Origin: Azonexaceae bacterium
Lineage (GTDB): Bacteria; Pseudomonadota; Gammaproteobacteria; Burkholderiales; Rhodocyclaceae
DNA: 64,000 nt
Direction of reading: 5' to 3'
Assembly (NCBI GenBank): GCA_013335535.1
Contig: JAAXVL010000007.1
Span: forward strand, 1-64,000
The position numbers and the translations under genes were made by a program. Numbering within the stretch: the first letter of the stretch is position 1; each line of letters begins with the position of its first letter. This document shows, one piece after another, positions 28,290 to 37,388 of this stretch. The notes beneath the pieces are model-generated. The model was given only the letters and a program-made list of their open reading frames with translations. It was not told where the DNA came from and made no database searches.

Positions 28290-28887
28290 GAGCGGTGTCC
28301 CCGAAAGTATCTTCGCGCACAATGCGCGGGGTGTTCTCGCGAGGCTCGATTGTTACCGGTTGATAGATCACGCGAGCCTGATCGGGGTCATAACGCATTT
28401 CAACATGACCGGAAATCGGAAAATCCTTGCGGAACGGATGCCCGATAAAACCGTAATCGGTCAAGATACGCCTCAGGTCATCATGACCAACAAAGGCAAT
28501 ACCGTAAAGATCGAATGCTTCGCGCTCAAACCAGTTAACGCTACTCCAAACACTAGTAACTGAATCAACAGAAGGGAACTCGTCGTCTTCAGCAAAGACG
28601 CGAACACGCAGACGCCAATTATTGGAAATTGAGAGAAGATGCGAAACTGCTGCATAACGCGGGCCTTGCCAAGCGCCATCACCGTAGGTCGAGTAATCAA
28701 CGCCACATAGATCGATGATTTCTTCAAAACAAAGATCAGACTCCACCCGCAACGCAGTCATCACGTTCAGATAATCAGCAGCACTGACCTCAATGGTCAC
28801 TTCATTCAAAGCCAGCTTCAGCGATTTAAGTTTATCGCCAAAGTGCTTCTGCAGGTTTTGACTAAGCGTTTCCAGCTTGGCAGACAT
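28282..28887 (-). CDS. nuoC: NADH-quinone oxidoreductase subunit C
   Basis: A 201-residue 30-kDa-type subunit of the peripheral arm. The signature [15 protein letters not shown], followed by [19 protein letters not shown], is complete. NuoC and NuoD are separate genes here, as in other betaproteobacteria, not fused as in E. coli. Confidence 0.95.
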   Translation of the reverse strand: MSAKLETLSQNLQKHFGDKLKSLKLALNEVTIEVSAADYLNVMTALRVESDLCFEEIIDLCGVDYSTYGDGAWQGPRYAAVSHLLSISNNWRLRVRVFAEDDEFPSVDSVTSVWSSVNWFEREAFDLYGIAFVGHDDLRRILTDYGFIGHPFRKDFPISGHVEMRYDPDQARVIYQPVTIEPRENTPRIVREDTFGDTAHG

Positions 28888-28906
28888 ATCTAATCAGCCT
28901 CGGCAA

Positions 28907-29383
28907 TTAACGAGCAATGGTATTGGTACGACGAATCTTGTTCTGCAACTGGATCAACCCGTAAATCAGAGCTTCCGCAGTTGGTGGACAGCCTGGAACA
29001 TAGATATCCACAGGCACGATACGATCACAGCCACGCACAACAGAATAGGAATAGTGATAATAGCCACCACCGTTGGCACACGACCCCATTGAAATCACCC
29101 AACGCGGCTCAGCCATCTGGTCATAAACCTTGCGCAGAGCCGGCGCCATCTTGTTGGTCAGCGTACCCGCAACAATCATGACATCAGACTGACGGGGACT
29201 GGCACGAAATACAATCCCAAAGCGATCGAGATCGTAACGAGAAACACCGGCGTGAATCATCTCAACCGCACAACAAGCCAAGCCAAAGGTCATTGGCCAG
29301 ATCGAACCCGTGCGCATATAGTTGATCAACTTGTCAGCCGTCGTGGTGACAAAACCTTCCTGGAGAACGCCTTCAATAGCCAT
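28907..29383 (-). CDS. nuoB: NADH-quinone oxidoreductase subunit B
   Basis: A 158-residue subunit carrying the last cluster, N2, which reduces quinone. Cysteines lie in [22 protein letters not shown] and [12 protein letters not shown]. It starts nine bases after nuoA and ends 19 bases before nuoC. Confidence 0.95.
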   Translation of the reverse strand: MAIEGVLQEGFVTTTADKLINYMRTGSIWPMTFGLACCAVEMIHAGVSRYDLDRFGIVFRASPRQSDVMIVAGTLTNKMAPALRKVYDQMAEPRWVISMGSCANGGGYYHYSYSVVRGCDRIVPVDIYVPGCPPTAEALIYGLIQLQNKIRRTNTIAR

Positions 29384-29392
29384 AGCCTAGCC

Positions 29393-29764
29393 TCATTCCC
29401 ATTCCAGCGCACCCTTGGCCCAGGCATACACATAACCAATGACCAGAATGGTGACGAACACGAGCATTTCGATAAAACCAAAAAACTTGATCGACTCAGT
29501 CGCTACTATGTCCTTGAATATTGCCGCCCATGGAAACAGGAATGCAATTTCCAGATCGAACAAAATGAACAGAATGGCAACAAGATAAAAACGCACATCG
29601 AACTTCATGCGCGCATCTTCAAAAGCCTCAAAGCCGCACTCGTAAGGAGAGAGCTTTTCTGGATCCGGTCGACTTGGAGCGAGAATAAAGCCCATTGCGA
29701 CAGGCAATACGCCAACCGCAACACCCACCAACACGAACATCAGGATTGGAAAGTAGTTTTCCAT
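29393..29764 (-). CDS. nuoA: NADH-quinone oxidoreductase subunit A
   Basis: A 123-residue subunit with three membrane helices. [20 protein letters not shown] is the conserved loop with the cysteine that lies at the quinone site. ATG 29764 was chosen because homology begins at [10 protein letters not shown]; the upstream open frame runs into the tRNA gene. It is the first gene of the nuo operon. Confidence 0.95.
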   Translation of the reverse strand: MENYFPILMFVLVGVAVGVLPVAMGFILAPSRPDPEKLSPYECGFEAFEDARMKFDVRFYLVAILFILFDLEIAFLFPWAAIFKDIVATESIKFFGFIEMLVFVTILVIGYVYAWAKGALEWE

Positions 29765-29830
29765 GACCCGCCGCCAATATTCAATTTTTGTTCGAAACAG
29801 CGCACCTTGCGGCCACTGCCCCAGTTTTTT

Positions 29831-29915
29831 TGGTGCCGACGGCGAGACTCGAACTCGCACAGCTTGCGCCACTACCCCCTCAAGATAGCGTGTCTACCAA
29901 TTTCACCACGTCGGC
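29831..29915 (-). tRNA. tRNA-Leu, anticodon GAG
   Basis: An 85-nt class II tRNA. The acceptor stem GCCGACG/CGTCGGC, discriminator A and encoded CCA (29831-29833) fold correctly. The D region TGGTGAAATTGGTAGACACGC and a long variable arm are those of tRNA-Leu. The anticodon loop CTTGAGG places GAG at 29879-29881. It lies between secG and nuoA on the same strand, so it is likely cut out of a longer transcript. Confidence 0.96.
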
Positions 29916-29967
29916 ACGTCTTGTTGATCACTCGGCGAGGACTCAGTGCCAAGCGACCCATCTTGCG

Positions 29968-30339
29968 TTACTTCGGTATATCTTTCGCCTTGGAACCCGC
30001 ACCCACAGGAGCTGCCGGCGAATCCCCAACCGCCGGAGCGGGCTGCGAAACAGTCTGCGATTGTACCGGTTCTTGCATGACACTGCCAGTCGTTTTTGGC
30101 TTACTGGAGGCAACATAGGCCAAGGTCAAACTCGTCGCGAAAAATACGGCAGCGAGCGCACCTGTCGTACGGCTCAGGAAGTTGGCTGAACCAGTAGCGC
30201 CAAACAGACTTCCGGAGGCACCACTACCAAACGCAGCCCCCATGTCGGCACCCTTACCGTGCTGCATCAGTACCAAACCAATGATAACGATCGCAACCAG
30301 AATATGGATCGTCAGAATGAGAGAGAAAAACCAGTTCAT
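29968..30339 (-). CDS. secG: Preprotein translocase subunit SecG
   Basis: A 123-residue SecG with two membrane helices (about residues 5-25 and 52-75). The conserved central loop VLMQHGKGADMGAAFGSG lies between them, followed by SLFGATGSANFLSRTTG. The C-terminal tail is long and rich in Pro, Ala and Gly. It assists the SecYE channel. It begins 11 bases after tpiA, a pairing common in proteobacteria. Confidence 0.95.
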   Translation of the reverse strand: MNWFFSLILTIHILVAIVIIGLVLMQHGKGADMGAAFGSGASGSLFGATGSANFLSRTTGALAAVFFATSLTLAYVASSKPKTTGSVMQEPVQSQTVSQPAPAVGDSPAAPVGAGSKAKDIPK

Positions 30340-30350
30340 TTATCAACCTA

Positions 30351-31100
30351 TCAATTTGCCGCTTGGCAAATCGTCAGAAAATCGTCCGCGACCAAGGCAG
30401 CGCCACCGATCAAACCACCGTCGATGTCAGACTGCCCAAACAACTCCTTCGCATTCTGTGGTTTTACACTACCACCATAGAGAATGCGCAAACCAGCGGC
30501 AATACCCGAGTCAAGCACTGCAACCTGGGCACGAATCGCCGCATGCACTTCCTGCGCCTGAGCCGGAGATGCTGTAACCCCAGTTCCGATTGCCCAGACC
30601 GGCTCATACGCAACCACTGCCGATCTCATGGCGACCACACCAAGACGACCCAAAACCGCCGACAACTGCCTTGCCACAACAGCTCCGGTCTCGCCAGACT
30701 CACGCTCACTCAGCGTTTCACCAACACATAAAACAGGCACCAGGCCAGCATTTTGCGCGGCCTCGAACTTGACCGCCACAACCGCGTCCGTTTCGCCGTA
30801 CAGCGCACGCCGCTCTGAATGCCCGACCAGTACATAGCGACAACCAAACTCCGCCAGCATTGAAGCTGCCACTTCGCCGGTAAACGCACCAGAAGAATGC
30901 TCGCTAACCGACTGAGCCCCCAAAACAAGCGGCGACCCCTCTATCAATGACTGCGCCTGGGCGAGGTAGGGATAGGGTGGGCACACCGCTATTTCACAGA
31001 GCAACCCGGAGGCCTCTGCCGCAATACGTTTCAGCAGTTCTGAATTTTGATGCAACGCACCGTGCATCTTCCAGTTACCAGCTACGAGCATTCTACGCAT
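30351..31100 (-). CDS. tpiA: Triosephosphate isomerase
   Basis: A 249-residue TIM-barrel enzyme interconverting dihydroxyacetone phosphate and glyceraldehyde 3-phosphate. It has VAGNWKMHG (Asn, Lys), VGHSERR (catalytic His), AYEPVWAIGTG (catalytic Glu) and the phosphate loop LYGGSVKPQN. It has its own promoter (31135-31164) and probably leads the tpiA-secG-tRNA-nuo transcript. Confidence 0.95.
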   Translation of the reverse strand: MRRMLVAGNWKMHGALHQNSELLKRIAAEASGLLCEIAVCPPYPYLAQAQSLIEGSPLVLGAQSVSEHSSGAFTGEVAASMLAEFGCRYVLVGHSERRALYGETDAVVAVKFEAAQNAGLVPVLCVGETLSERESGETGAVVARQLSAVLGRLGVVAMRSAVVAYEPVWAIGTGVTASPAQAQEVHAAIRAQVAVLDSGIAAGLRILYGGSVKPQNAKELFGQSDIDGGLIGGAALVADDFLTICQAAN

Positions 31101-31134
31101 GGGCTAGACGATTCCGTGGGCGAAAAACCTTTGG

Positions 31135-31164
31135 ATTATAGCGACTCGTCGATTTTTCGGTCAA
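31135..31164 (-). promoter_or_regulatory. Sigma-70 promoter of tpiA
   Basis: The minus strand reads TTGACC (31159-31164), an 18-base spacer and TATAAT (31135-31140), ending 34 bases before the tpiA ATG. It lies in the only gap between glmM and tpiA. Confidence 0.8.
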
Positions 31165-31187
31165 TACGATTAAGCATACGAGGTGAT

Positions 31188-32540
31188 TTATTGCGTGCAC
31201 TCCCTTACGACAGCGGCCAGTTTTTCAGCAGCACAAGCCACTTCCGAAGCATCTTCACCTTCGACCATCACCCTCAACAAAGGCTCAGTACCCGAGGCGC
31301 GTAACAGCACCCTGCCTCGCCCCGCCATCCCCGCTTCGGTCTCGGCCAAAGCTGACGTGATCGCCGGATGATCTTTCCAAGGAAACCCACGCGCAATAGG
31401 CACGTTAATCAATTTTTGCGGATAGAGCGCCAAACCACCCAGCAACCCTTTCAAATCACCGCCGAACTCTCTCAAAGCGGCCAAAACCTGCAGCGCAGCA
31501 ACGATACCATCACCTGTCGTGTGGCGATCCATCGCGAGAATATGTCCGGAGTTTTCACCACCGTACAGCCAGCCCTTGTCGTTAAGCATCTCGACAACAT
31601 AACGATCACCAACCGCGGCCCGGACAAACGGTATATCAATTTTGCCAAGCGCGTGCTCCAGAGCGAGATTGCTCATCAGCGTGCCGACGACGCCCTTTAC
31701 TTTAGCCACCCGAGCACGACTCCGGACGATAGCAAACAGCAGCTGATCGCCGTCATAAAGATTTCCGTCAGCGTCGACCATTTGGAGGCGATCGGCATCG
31801 CCGTCAAGCGCGACACCAAGATCGGCGCGATTTGCCAGCACGGCCTCACACAAAGCCTTTGGGGCCGTTGCGCCAACAGCATCATTGATATTCAAGCCGT
31901 TGGGCTGAGCCCCGATGGTAACGACGTCTGCACCCAATTCATGAAATACACTTGGAGCGATATGGTATGCCGCACCATGCGCACAATCGACAACGATCTT
32001 CAAGCCTCGCAAGTCAAGATCGTTCGGAAAAGTACTCTTGCAAAATTCTATGTAACGGCCGCGCGCATCGTCGATGCGCCTGACGCGACCAAGATCTGCA
32101 GGTGGAGCACAAACCATCGGCTGGTCAATACCTTCCTCGATGGCGTGTTCAACCTCGTCAGGCAATTTAGTGCCCTGGTCCGAGAAGAATTTAATACCGT
32201 TATCGTAGTAGGGATTATGCGAAGCGGAGATAACAATCCCGGCCTGTAATCGCAAGGCTCGGGTCAGATAGGCAACAGCCGGCGTCGGCAACGGGCCAAC
32301 CAGAAAAACGTCAATCCCGGCTGCCGAGAATCCCGCCTCCAGGGCCGATTCAAGCATGTACCCAGACAGGCGTGTATCCTTGCCGATCAGCACCGCCGGA
32401 CGCTCGCCAGATGGCATGCTGGACTGTTTGAGCAAGGCCTTTCCCGCCGAATATCCAAGACGCATTACAAAATCGGGGGTTATTGGCGATTGACCGACTC
32501 GCCCCCGCACCCCATCGGTACCAAAATATTTCCTGCTCAT
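31188..32540 (-). CDS. glmM: Phosphoglucosamine mutase
   Basis: A 450-residue alpha-phosphohexomutase converting glucosamine 6-phosphate to glucosamine 1-phosphate for UDP-GlcNAc synthesis. It has [12 protein letters not shown] at the start and the phosphoserine loop [13 protein letters not shown] (Ser107). The metal-binding [11 protein letters not shown], the sugar loop GGENSGH, and the phosphate-binding [15 protein letters not shown] follow. The ATG overlaps the folP stop by four bases. Confidence 0.95.
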   Translation of the reverse strand: MSRKYFGTDGVRGRVGQSPITPDFVMRLGYSAGKALLKQSSMPSGERPAVLIGKDTRLSGYMLESALEAGFSAAGIDVFLVGPLPTPAVAYLTRALRLQAGIVISASHNPYYDNGIKFFSDQGTKLPDEVEHAIEEGIDQPMVCAPPADLGRVRRIDDARGRYIEFCKSTFPNDLDLRGLKIVVDCAHGAAYHIAPSVFHELGADVVTIGAQPNGLNINDAVGATAPKALCEAVLANRADLGVALDGDADRLQMVDADGNLYDGDQLLFAIVRSRARVAKVKGVVGTLMSNLALEHALGKIDIPFVRAAVGDRYVVEMLNDKGWLYGGENSGHILAMDRHTTGDGIVAALQVLAALREFGGDLKGLLGGLALYPQKLINVPIARGFPWKDHPAITSALAETEAGMAGRGRVLLRASGTEPLLRVMVEGEDASEVACAAEKLAAVVRECTQ

Positions 32541-33373
32541 GTCTGGCTCCCTTGTTCTATTGCTGCCCAGACCGCCAAAGCATCCCTGGTTGCAGCCACG
32601 TCATGCACACGTAGTATTTTCGCACCCTTTTGCGCCGCCAGTAGAGCAGCCGTAACACTGGCAGCCAGACGCTCGCCAACAGGTCGACCAGTAATAGCCC
32701 CCAGCATGGTCTTCCTCGAGACACCAACCAGCATTGGAAAATCACCAACGCCTGCCACGGTCAATGCCGAAAAAAGCGCCAAATTGTGGTCCAGTGTTTT
32801 GCCAAAACCAAACCCAGGATCAAGCACGATGCGCTCATCGGCGATACCAACCCGAGAGCAACGCTCAACCCCCTCCGCCAAAAACGAGTTCACTTCTAGC
32901 ACAACGTTCTGGTACCGAGGTGTTTGCTGCATTGTTCCGGGCTCACCTTGCATGTGCATGACGCACACGGCGCAATCACTCTCCGCGACAGCTGACAATG
33001 CATCACGATTGGTCATGCCGGTGATGTCATTGATCATGGTGGCACCTGCCTCAAGCGCAGCACGCATGACGATGGGTTTGTAGGTATCCACCGAAACAGG
33101 AATCCCCCAACCGACAATCTCTTTCAAAACGGGTAATAGACGCCGCAACTCATCCTCTTCGGACGTGGGAATCGCGCCAGGACGAGAGGACTCTGCTCCG
33201 ATATCAAGAATATCCGAGCCAGCCTCGTACTGCCGACGCGCATGCCCGACGGCCTGTTCAACACTGTCAACCAGGCCGTCACCGGAAAATGAGTCAGGCG
33301 TTAGATTGACGATACCCATCAGCAGAGGGCGATCCAGCGACAGCCTGAAGTGGCCGCAATGCAATATAGTCAT
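32537..33373 (-). CDS. folP: Dihydropteroate synthase
   Basis: A 278-residue TIM-barrel enzyme joining p-aminobenzoate to dihydropterin pyrophosphate in folate synthesis. [15 protein letters not shown] and [11 protein letters not shown] are the two family signatures; [17 protein letters not shown] and LVGVSRK follow. No Shine-Dalgarno is visible before ATG 33373, which lies directly after the T tract of a terminator. The gene may therefore depend on read-through from ftsH or a leaderless start. A copy of the dispersed repeat lies at residues about 195-207. Confidence 0.94.
   Translation of the reverse strand: MTILHCGHFRLSLDRPLLMGIVNLTPDSFSGDGLVDSVEQAVGHARRQYEAGSDILDIGAESSRPGAIPTSEEDELRRLLPVLKEIVGWGIPVSVDTYKPIVMRAALEAGATMINDITGMTNRDALSAVAESDCAVCVMHMQGEPGTMQQTPRYQNVVLEVNSFLAEGVERCSRVGIADERIVLDPGFGFGKTLDHNLALFSALTVAGVGDFPMLVGVSRKTMLGAITGRPVGERLAASVTAALLAAQKGAKILRVHDVAATRDALAVWAAIEQGSQT
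32753..32789 (-). repeat. Dispersed repeat, copy 5 (inside folP, degenerate)
   Basis: Keeps the exact 12-base TGCCACGGTCAA on the plus strand and an A6 tract, but the outer part matches only with a small shift. On the coding strand the core is read Leu-Thr-Val-Ala, as in copy 1. It is the weakest member. Confidence 0.55.
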
Positions 33374-33377
33374 AGCT

Positions 33378-33410
33378 TAAAAAATAAAAGGCCGGGAGTA
33401 TCTCCCGGCC
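33378..33410 (-). terminator. Terminator between ftsH and folP
   Basis: Stem GGCCGGGAG/CTCCCGGCC around TAT (33390-33410). On the minus strand it is followed by TTTTATTTTTT, so it would end the rlmE-ftsH transcript. The T tract reaches within five bases of the folP start codon. Confidence 0.85.
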
Positions 33411-33429
33411 AATTCAGCAATCGAAAAAA

Positions 33430-35310
33430 TCAGGCCGTTGCAGGCGCGCTTGGCTCGGCTCCCGGCGTATCGCTGGGTGTTTTCGACCGTGGCGTTGCCT
33501 GGGAAGGCTTGGGCGGACGCGGAGCCTTGCCCGCCATAATGTCGTCAATCTGCTCTGCATCAATGGTTTCCCATTCAAGCAGGGCCTTGGTCATCGCCTC
33601 AACCTTGTCGCGATTTTCTTCCAGCAGCCGACGGGCAAGCGCGTACTGCTCGTCAATAAGGCGACGAATTTCGGCATCAACCTTCTGCATGGTCGCTTCG
33701 GAAACGTTCTTATGCTGGGTTACGGAACGACCAAGGAAAACCTCTCCATCGTTCTCACCGTAGACCATCACCCCGAGATCGGACATGCCATAACGAGTCA
33801 CCATATCGCGTGCCATTGCCGTAGCGCGCTCAAAATCGTTCGAAGCGCCCGTGGTCATCTGGTTCATGAACAGCTCTTCGGCAATACGTCCACCGAACAG
33901 CACGGCAATGCGGCTCATCAGGTATTGCCTGTCATACGCATAGCGGTCTTCTTCCGGCAACTGCATGGTCAGCCCCAAAGCGCGGCCACGCGGAATGATG
34001 GTGACCTTGTGGACCGGATCTGATTTCGGCACCAGTTTGGCAACCACTGCATGACCCGACTCGTGGTAGGCCGTATTCATCTTTTCATCTTCGCTCATGA
34101 CCATGCTACGACGCTCGGCACCCATCATGATCTTGTCTTTGGCCTTCTCGAAATCTTCCATATCGACGAGGCGCTTGTTGGTGCGCGCTGCAAACAATGC
34201 TGCCTCGTTAACCAGATTAGCCAGATCGGCACCGGAAAAACCAGGCGTACCACGGGCGATGACATCAGCCTTGACGTCACCAGCGATGGGCACCTTCCGC
34301 ATGTGCACCTTGAGGATTTCCTCCCGGCCACGAATATCGGGCAGCGGCACAACAACCTGACGGTCGAAGCGACCCGGACGAAGCAGTGCCGGATCCAGGA
34401 TATCCGGACGGTTGGTCGCGGCAATCACGATGATGCCGGTATGACCTTCAAAGCCATCCATCTCGACCAGCAACTGGTTCAAGGTTTGTTCGCGCTCATC
34501 GTTGCCACCGCCGAGACCGGCGCCACGATGGCGGCCAACCGCGTCAATTTCATCGATGAAGATGATGCACGGTGCGTGCTTCTTGGCATTCTCGAACATG
34601 TCGCGAACGCGAGCTGCGCCGACACCAACAAACATTTCCACGAAATCGGAACCCGAAATACTAAAGAAAGGCACCTTGGCTTCGCCGGCAATCGCCTTGG
34701 CAAGCAAGGTCTTGCCTGTCCCAGGGTTGCCAACCATCAGAACGCCCTTGGGAATACGACCACCGAGTTTCTGGAACTTGGAGGGATCGCGCAGAAAATC
34801 GACGATTTCCTGAACCTCCTCCTTGGCCTCGTCACAGCCGGCCACATCGGCGAATGTAATGACATTGGTCGACTCGTCCATCATGCGCGCCTTGGACTTG
34901 CCGAACGAAAAGGCGCCACCCTTACCACCGCCCTGCATCTGGCGCATGAAGAACACCCAGACGCCGATCAGCAGAAGCATGGGGAACCAGCTGACGAACA
35001 GATTCATCAGGAAGGATGGCTCTTCTTCCGGCTTGGCTTCAATCTTGACGCCGTTTTTCAGGAGATCGGAAACCAGCCAGAGATCGGGTGGTGCGTAGGA
35101 CGTAATACGCTTGCCTTCGCTCGTCGTCGCCTTGAGGGTACGCCCTTCCATGACCACCTTGGAAATACGACCAGACTTCACCTCCTCGATGAACTGGGAG
35201 TATTCGACGGACCCAGTCGCAACCTGACGGCTGTTGAACTGATTAAACACCGTCATCAGCACCAGGCCGATAACCAGCCAGACAGCCAGGTTTTTGAACA
35301 TGTTGTTCAA
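33430..35310 (-). CDS. ftsH: ATP-dependent zinc metalloprotease FtsH
   Basis: A 626-residue membrane-anchored AAA+ protease. There are two membrane helices (about 5-24 and 100-121), with the periplasmic domain between them. Walker A is [13 protein letters not shown], Walker B is [12 protein letters not shown], followed by an arginine-finger region ([10 protein letters not shown]). The zinc site [11 protein letters not shown] and a further acidic ligand follow. The C-terminal 30 residues are Pro-rich. The start is TTG at 35310, seven bases after AAGGAG; the nearby ATG at 35301 is too far from it. It degrades membrane and short-lived proteins such as sigma-32 and LpxC in relatives. Confidence 0.95.
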   Translation of the reverse strand: MNNMFKNLAVWLVIGLVLMTVFNQFNSRQVATGSVEYSQFIEEVKSGRISKVVMEGRTLKATTSEGKRITSYAPPDLWLVSDLLKNGVKIEAKPEEEPSFLMNLFVSWFPMLLLIGVWVFFMRQMQGGGKGGAFSFGKSKARMMDESTNVITFADVAGCDEAKEEVQEIVDFLRDPSKFQKLGGRIPKGVLMVGNPGTGKTLLAKAIAGEAKVPFFSISGSDFVEMFVGVGAARVRDMFENAKKHAPCIIFIDEIDAVGRHRGAGLGGGNDEREQTLNQLLVEMDGFEGHTGIIVIAATNRPDILDPALLRPGRFDRQVVVPLPDIRGREEILKVHMRKVPIAGDVKADVIARGTPGFSGADLANLVNEAALFAARTNKRLVDMEDFEKAKDKIMMGAERRSMVMSEDEKMNTAYHESGHAVVAKLVPKSDPVHKVTIIPRGRALGLTMQLPEEDRYAYDRQYLMSRIAVLFGGRIAEELFMNQMTTGASNDFERATAMARDMVTRYGMSDLGVMVYGENDGEVFLGRSVTQHKNVSEATMQKVDAEIRRLIDEQYALARRLLEENRDKVEAMTKALLEWETIDAEQIDDIMAGKAPRPPKPSQATPRSKTPSDTPGAEPSAPATA

Positions 35311-35365
35311 GCTTGCACTCCTTTTACAGCGACGAGCGATAAAAATGCCATTCTAAACAAAACTC

Positions 35366-35983
35366 TCAGCGCAATGTACGTCCGAGCAAATAAAGCTCGG
35401 CACTACGATCACGGGAAGCGTCCGGTTTGCGCACCACAACGGTCTTGAACGTCTCACGCATCTGACGAAGAAATGTCTCGTAATCCGTTCCCTGAAAAAC
35501 TTTGACCAGAAAAGCGCCTTCCGGTTTCAAGTGCGCCCTTGAAAACTCCAGCCCCAGCTCGGCGAGATGCATGACACGTGCCTGATCGACCAGCGGCACC
35601 CCTGACATATTGGGGGCCATGTCGGACATTACAAGCCCCACCCGGCGATCCCCCAACTGTTTTTCCAACTGCTTCAGTACTTCATCTTCACGAAAATCGC
35701 CCTGAATGAAATGGACGTTATGAATTGGCTCCATTTCGAGAAGATCGAGGGCTATCACCATGCCGCCATCGCCAACCCGCTTGGATGCGACCTGTGACCA
35801 GCCGCCTGGCGTCGCACCGAGGTCGACAACGACCTCGCCAAGCTTGAGCAGTTTGTCCTTGTCGTCGATTTCAAGCAGCTTGAAAGCGGCACGCGAACGC
35901 CACCCCTCCTTCCTGGCAAGTTGAACGTAGGTATCATTAACATGCTCGCGCATCCAAGCTTTGCTGGTTCTGGTTCTTTTCAT
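35366..35983 (-). CDS. rlmE: 23S rRNA 2'-O-methyltransferase RlmE (FtsJ)
   Basis: A 205-residue methyltransferase modifying U2552 of 23S rRNA. The SAM site [15 protein letters not shown], the acidic GDFRED and the catalytic [10 protein letters not shown] are clear, as is the lysine in [11 protein letters not shown] 35983 is chosen because the family starts at [14 protein letters not shown]. It is 31 bases from the divergent yhbY start and 55 bases upstream of ftsH, the classic ftsJ-ftsH pair. Confidence 0.94.
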   Translation of the reverse strand: MKRTRTSKAWMREHVNDTYVQLARKEGWRSRAAFKLLEIDDKDKLLKLGEVVVDLGATPGGWSQVASKRVGDGGMVIALDLLEMEPIHNVHFIQGDFREDEVLKQLEKQLGDRRVGLVMSDMAPNMSGVPLVDQARVMHLAELGLEFSRAHLKPEGAFLVKVFQGTDYETFLRQMRETFKTVVVRKPDASRDRSAELYLLGRTLR

Positions 35984-36014
35984 TCGGTAAAATGCCGTTT
36001 TTGAAAGGTTTACT

Positions 36015-36380
36015 ATGCTGCAAATATCATCTGCCCAGCGCCGCGAATTGCGCGCCAAGGCCCACGACCTGAATCCGGTTGTCTCGATTGCCGAAAACGG
36101 CCTCACCGAGTCCGTTCTGAAGGAAATCAACATGAACCTGAACGCTCACGAACTGATCAAGATTCGCGTTTATGGTGACAGCCGCGAAAATCGTCTGGCT
36201 TATTATGATCAAATCTGTGCCCAACTGGATGCCGCTCCGGTCCAGCACATCGGCAAGCTTCTGGTGGTCTATCGTCCTTCACCCACCGACAATGCCACGG
36301 TCAACCCGAAAAAAGCCCCAAAATTGAAACGCCAGGCTGCCGCTGCTCCGCGCAAAAGCAAGCGATCCTTCCAGGGCTGA
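36015..36380 (+). CDS. yhbY: YhbY/CRS1-type RNA-binding protein
   Basis: A 121-residue CRM-domain protein associated with pre-50S ribosomes. The domain (about residues 1-95) shows [20 protein letters not shown] and the basic [14 protein letters not shown]. The last 25 residues are a basic tail not typical of short YhbY proteins, and the first part of that tail (residues about 93-105) is a copy of the dispersed repeat. It is divergent from rlmE across 31 bases, so the two promoters must overlap. Its stop abuts the DUF4149-like gene on the other strand. Confidence 0.9.
   Translation: MLQISSAQRRELRAKAHDLNPVVSIAENGLTESVLKEINMNLNAHELIKIRVYGDSRENRLAYYDQICAQLDAAPVQHIGKLLVVYRPSPTDNATVNPKKAPKLKRQAAAAPRKSKRSFQG
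36293..36329 (-). repeat. Dispersed 37-bp repeat, copy 6 (inside yhbY)
   Basis: About 32 of 37 positions match the copy at 63155: core CCACGGTCAACC, an A6 tract, then CCAAAATTGAAA. In yhbY the core is read Thr-Val-Asn and forms part of a poorly conserved C-terminal tail. Confidence 0.85.
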
Positions 36381-36842
36381 TCACTTCAGTCCGTGACCAC
36401 TCCAGATCACGAGCCACAATCCCAGCAAACTCTGCACCAGGTAGAGGATGCTGGAGATGCCGTGCCACGCGGCAAAACGGTCGCGCAACACACTTTCCAT
36501 CACTTCGCGCGGCATCGCATCGAGCTTCAGCTGCGCCATCAACGGCTGAATGCCGAACTGGCTGGCGGCGCTCATCAGCGCCATCAGAACGACCAGCCAA
36601 AAAACGCCACGCTTAAACACCTGCCGGCCGCATCGGGAAACCAGAAACACCAGTAACCAGGCCGCACAGCCCAAACCGACCCAGCCGATCAACGCAAACA
36701 GTTTGCCGGCCACCATGCCGGCGAGCTGCCGGTCGCCCAGACTGGCGAAAAGTACCGGCGCCGTGATGTAACCGATCGCCCACAAGCCGCCCACCCACAA
36801 GGTGATGGCGAACAGATAGAGGGCTTCAGACAGCCGGCGCAC
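36381..36842 (-). CDS. DUF4149-like integral membrane protein
   Basis: A 153-residue protein with four hydrophobic segments (about 7-28, 44-66, 81-100, 130-150). The opening LYLFAITLWVGGLWAIGYITAP resembles DUF4149 membrane proteins of unknown function. The start is GTG at 36842, five bases after the greA stop, so it is probably translated from the greA transcript. It ends one base from yhbY on the opposite strand. No enzyme motif is seen. Confidence 0.7.
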   Translation of the reverse strand: MRRLSEALYLFAITLWVGGLWAIGYITAPVLFASLGDRQLAGMVAGKLFALIGWVGLGCAAWLLVFLVSRCGRQVFKRGVFWLVVLMALMSAASQFGIQPLMAQLKLDAMPREVMESVLRDRFAAWHGISSILYLVQSLLGLWLVIWSGHGLK

Positions 36843-36847
36843 GTGAA

Positions 36848-37324
36848 TTATTCGTAGCGAACTTCAATAACTTCGTACTCGCGCATGCCGCCTGGTGCCT
36901 GAACCTGGGCAATATCGCCGGCATACTTGCCGATCAATGCCCGGGCCATCGGCGAATTGACTGAAATTTTTCCCGCCTTGATGTCTGCCTCATCCTCGCC
37001 GACGATCTGGTAGGTCACGGCGTCGCCGGAATCCTGATCCTCGAGATCCAGCGTTGCGCCGAAAACGCAGCGGCCATCGGCATCAAGCAACTTCGGGTCG
37101 ATGATCTGGGCGTGCGACAGCTTGCCCTCGACCTCCTGAATGCGCCCTTCGATAAAACCCTGGCGCTCCTTCGCTGCATCGTACTCGGCGTTTTCGGAAA
37201 GATCACCATGGGCTCGCGCTTCCGCGATAGCAGCAATCACCCAGGGGCGATCGACTGTCTTCAGGCGATGCAGTTCTTCGCGCAGTTTTTCGGCGCCTTT
37301 AACGGTTAACGGAACTTTGCTCAT
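36848..37324 (-). CDS. greA: Transcription elongation factor GreA
   Basis: A 158-residue GreA, the family's exact usual length. The N-terminal coiled coil carries the acidic tip [15 protein letters not shown], which reaches into RNA polymerase and helps it cut backtracked RNA. The C-terminal FKBP-like domain includes [13 protein letters not shown]. The start ATG 37324 follows the carB terminator, so the gene has its own promoter or uses read-through. Confidence 0.95.
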   Translation of the reverse strand: MSKVPLTVKGAEKLREELHRLKTVDRPWVIAAIAEARAHGDLSENAEYDAAKERQGFIEGRIQEVEGKLSHAQIIDPKLLDADGRCVFGATLDLEDQDSGDAVTYQIVGEDEADIKAGKISVNSPMARALIGKYAGDIAQVQAPGGMREYEVIEVRYE

Positions 37325-37344
37325 ATCATCTTCCAGCAAAAGCA

Positions 37345-37378
37345 AAACCGCCGGCGCCCGAAGGCTACCCGGCGGTTT
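37345..37378 (-). terminator. Terminator after carB
   Basis: Stem AAACCGCCGG/CCGGCGGTTT (37345-37354 with 37369-37378) with a 14-base loop. The minus strand continues TTTTGCTTTTG. It lies between the carB stop and the greA start. Confidence 0.8.
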
Positions 37379-37388
37379 CAGGTTTTTC

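Noticed and set aside
33477-33495. GACCGTGGC near the end of ftsH
   Set aside because: One base off the core and no A/T tracts at the required positions.
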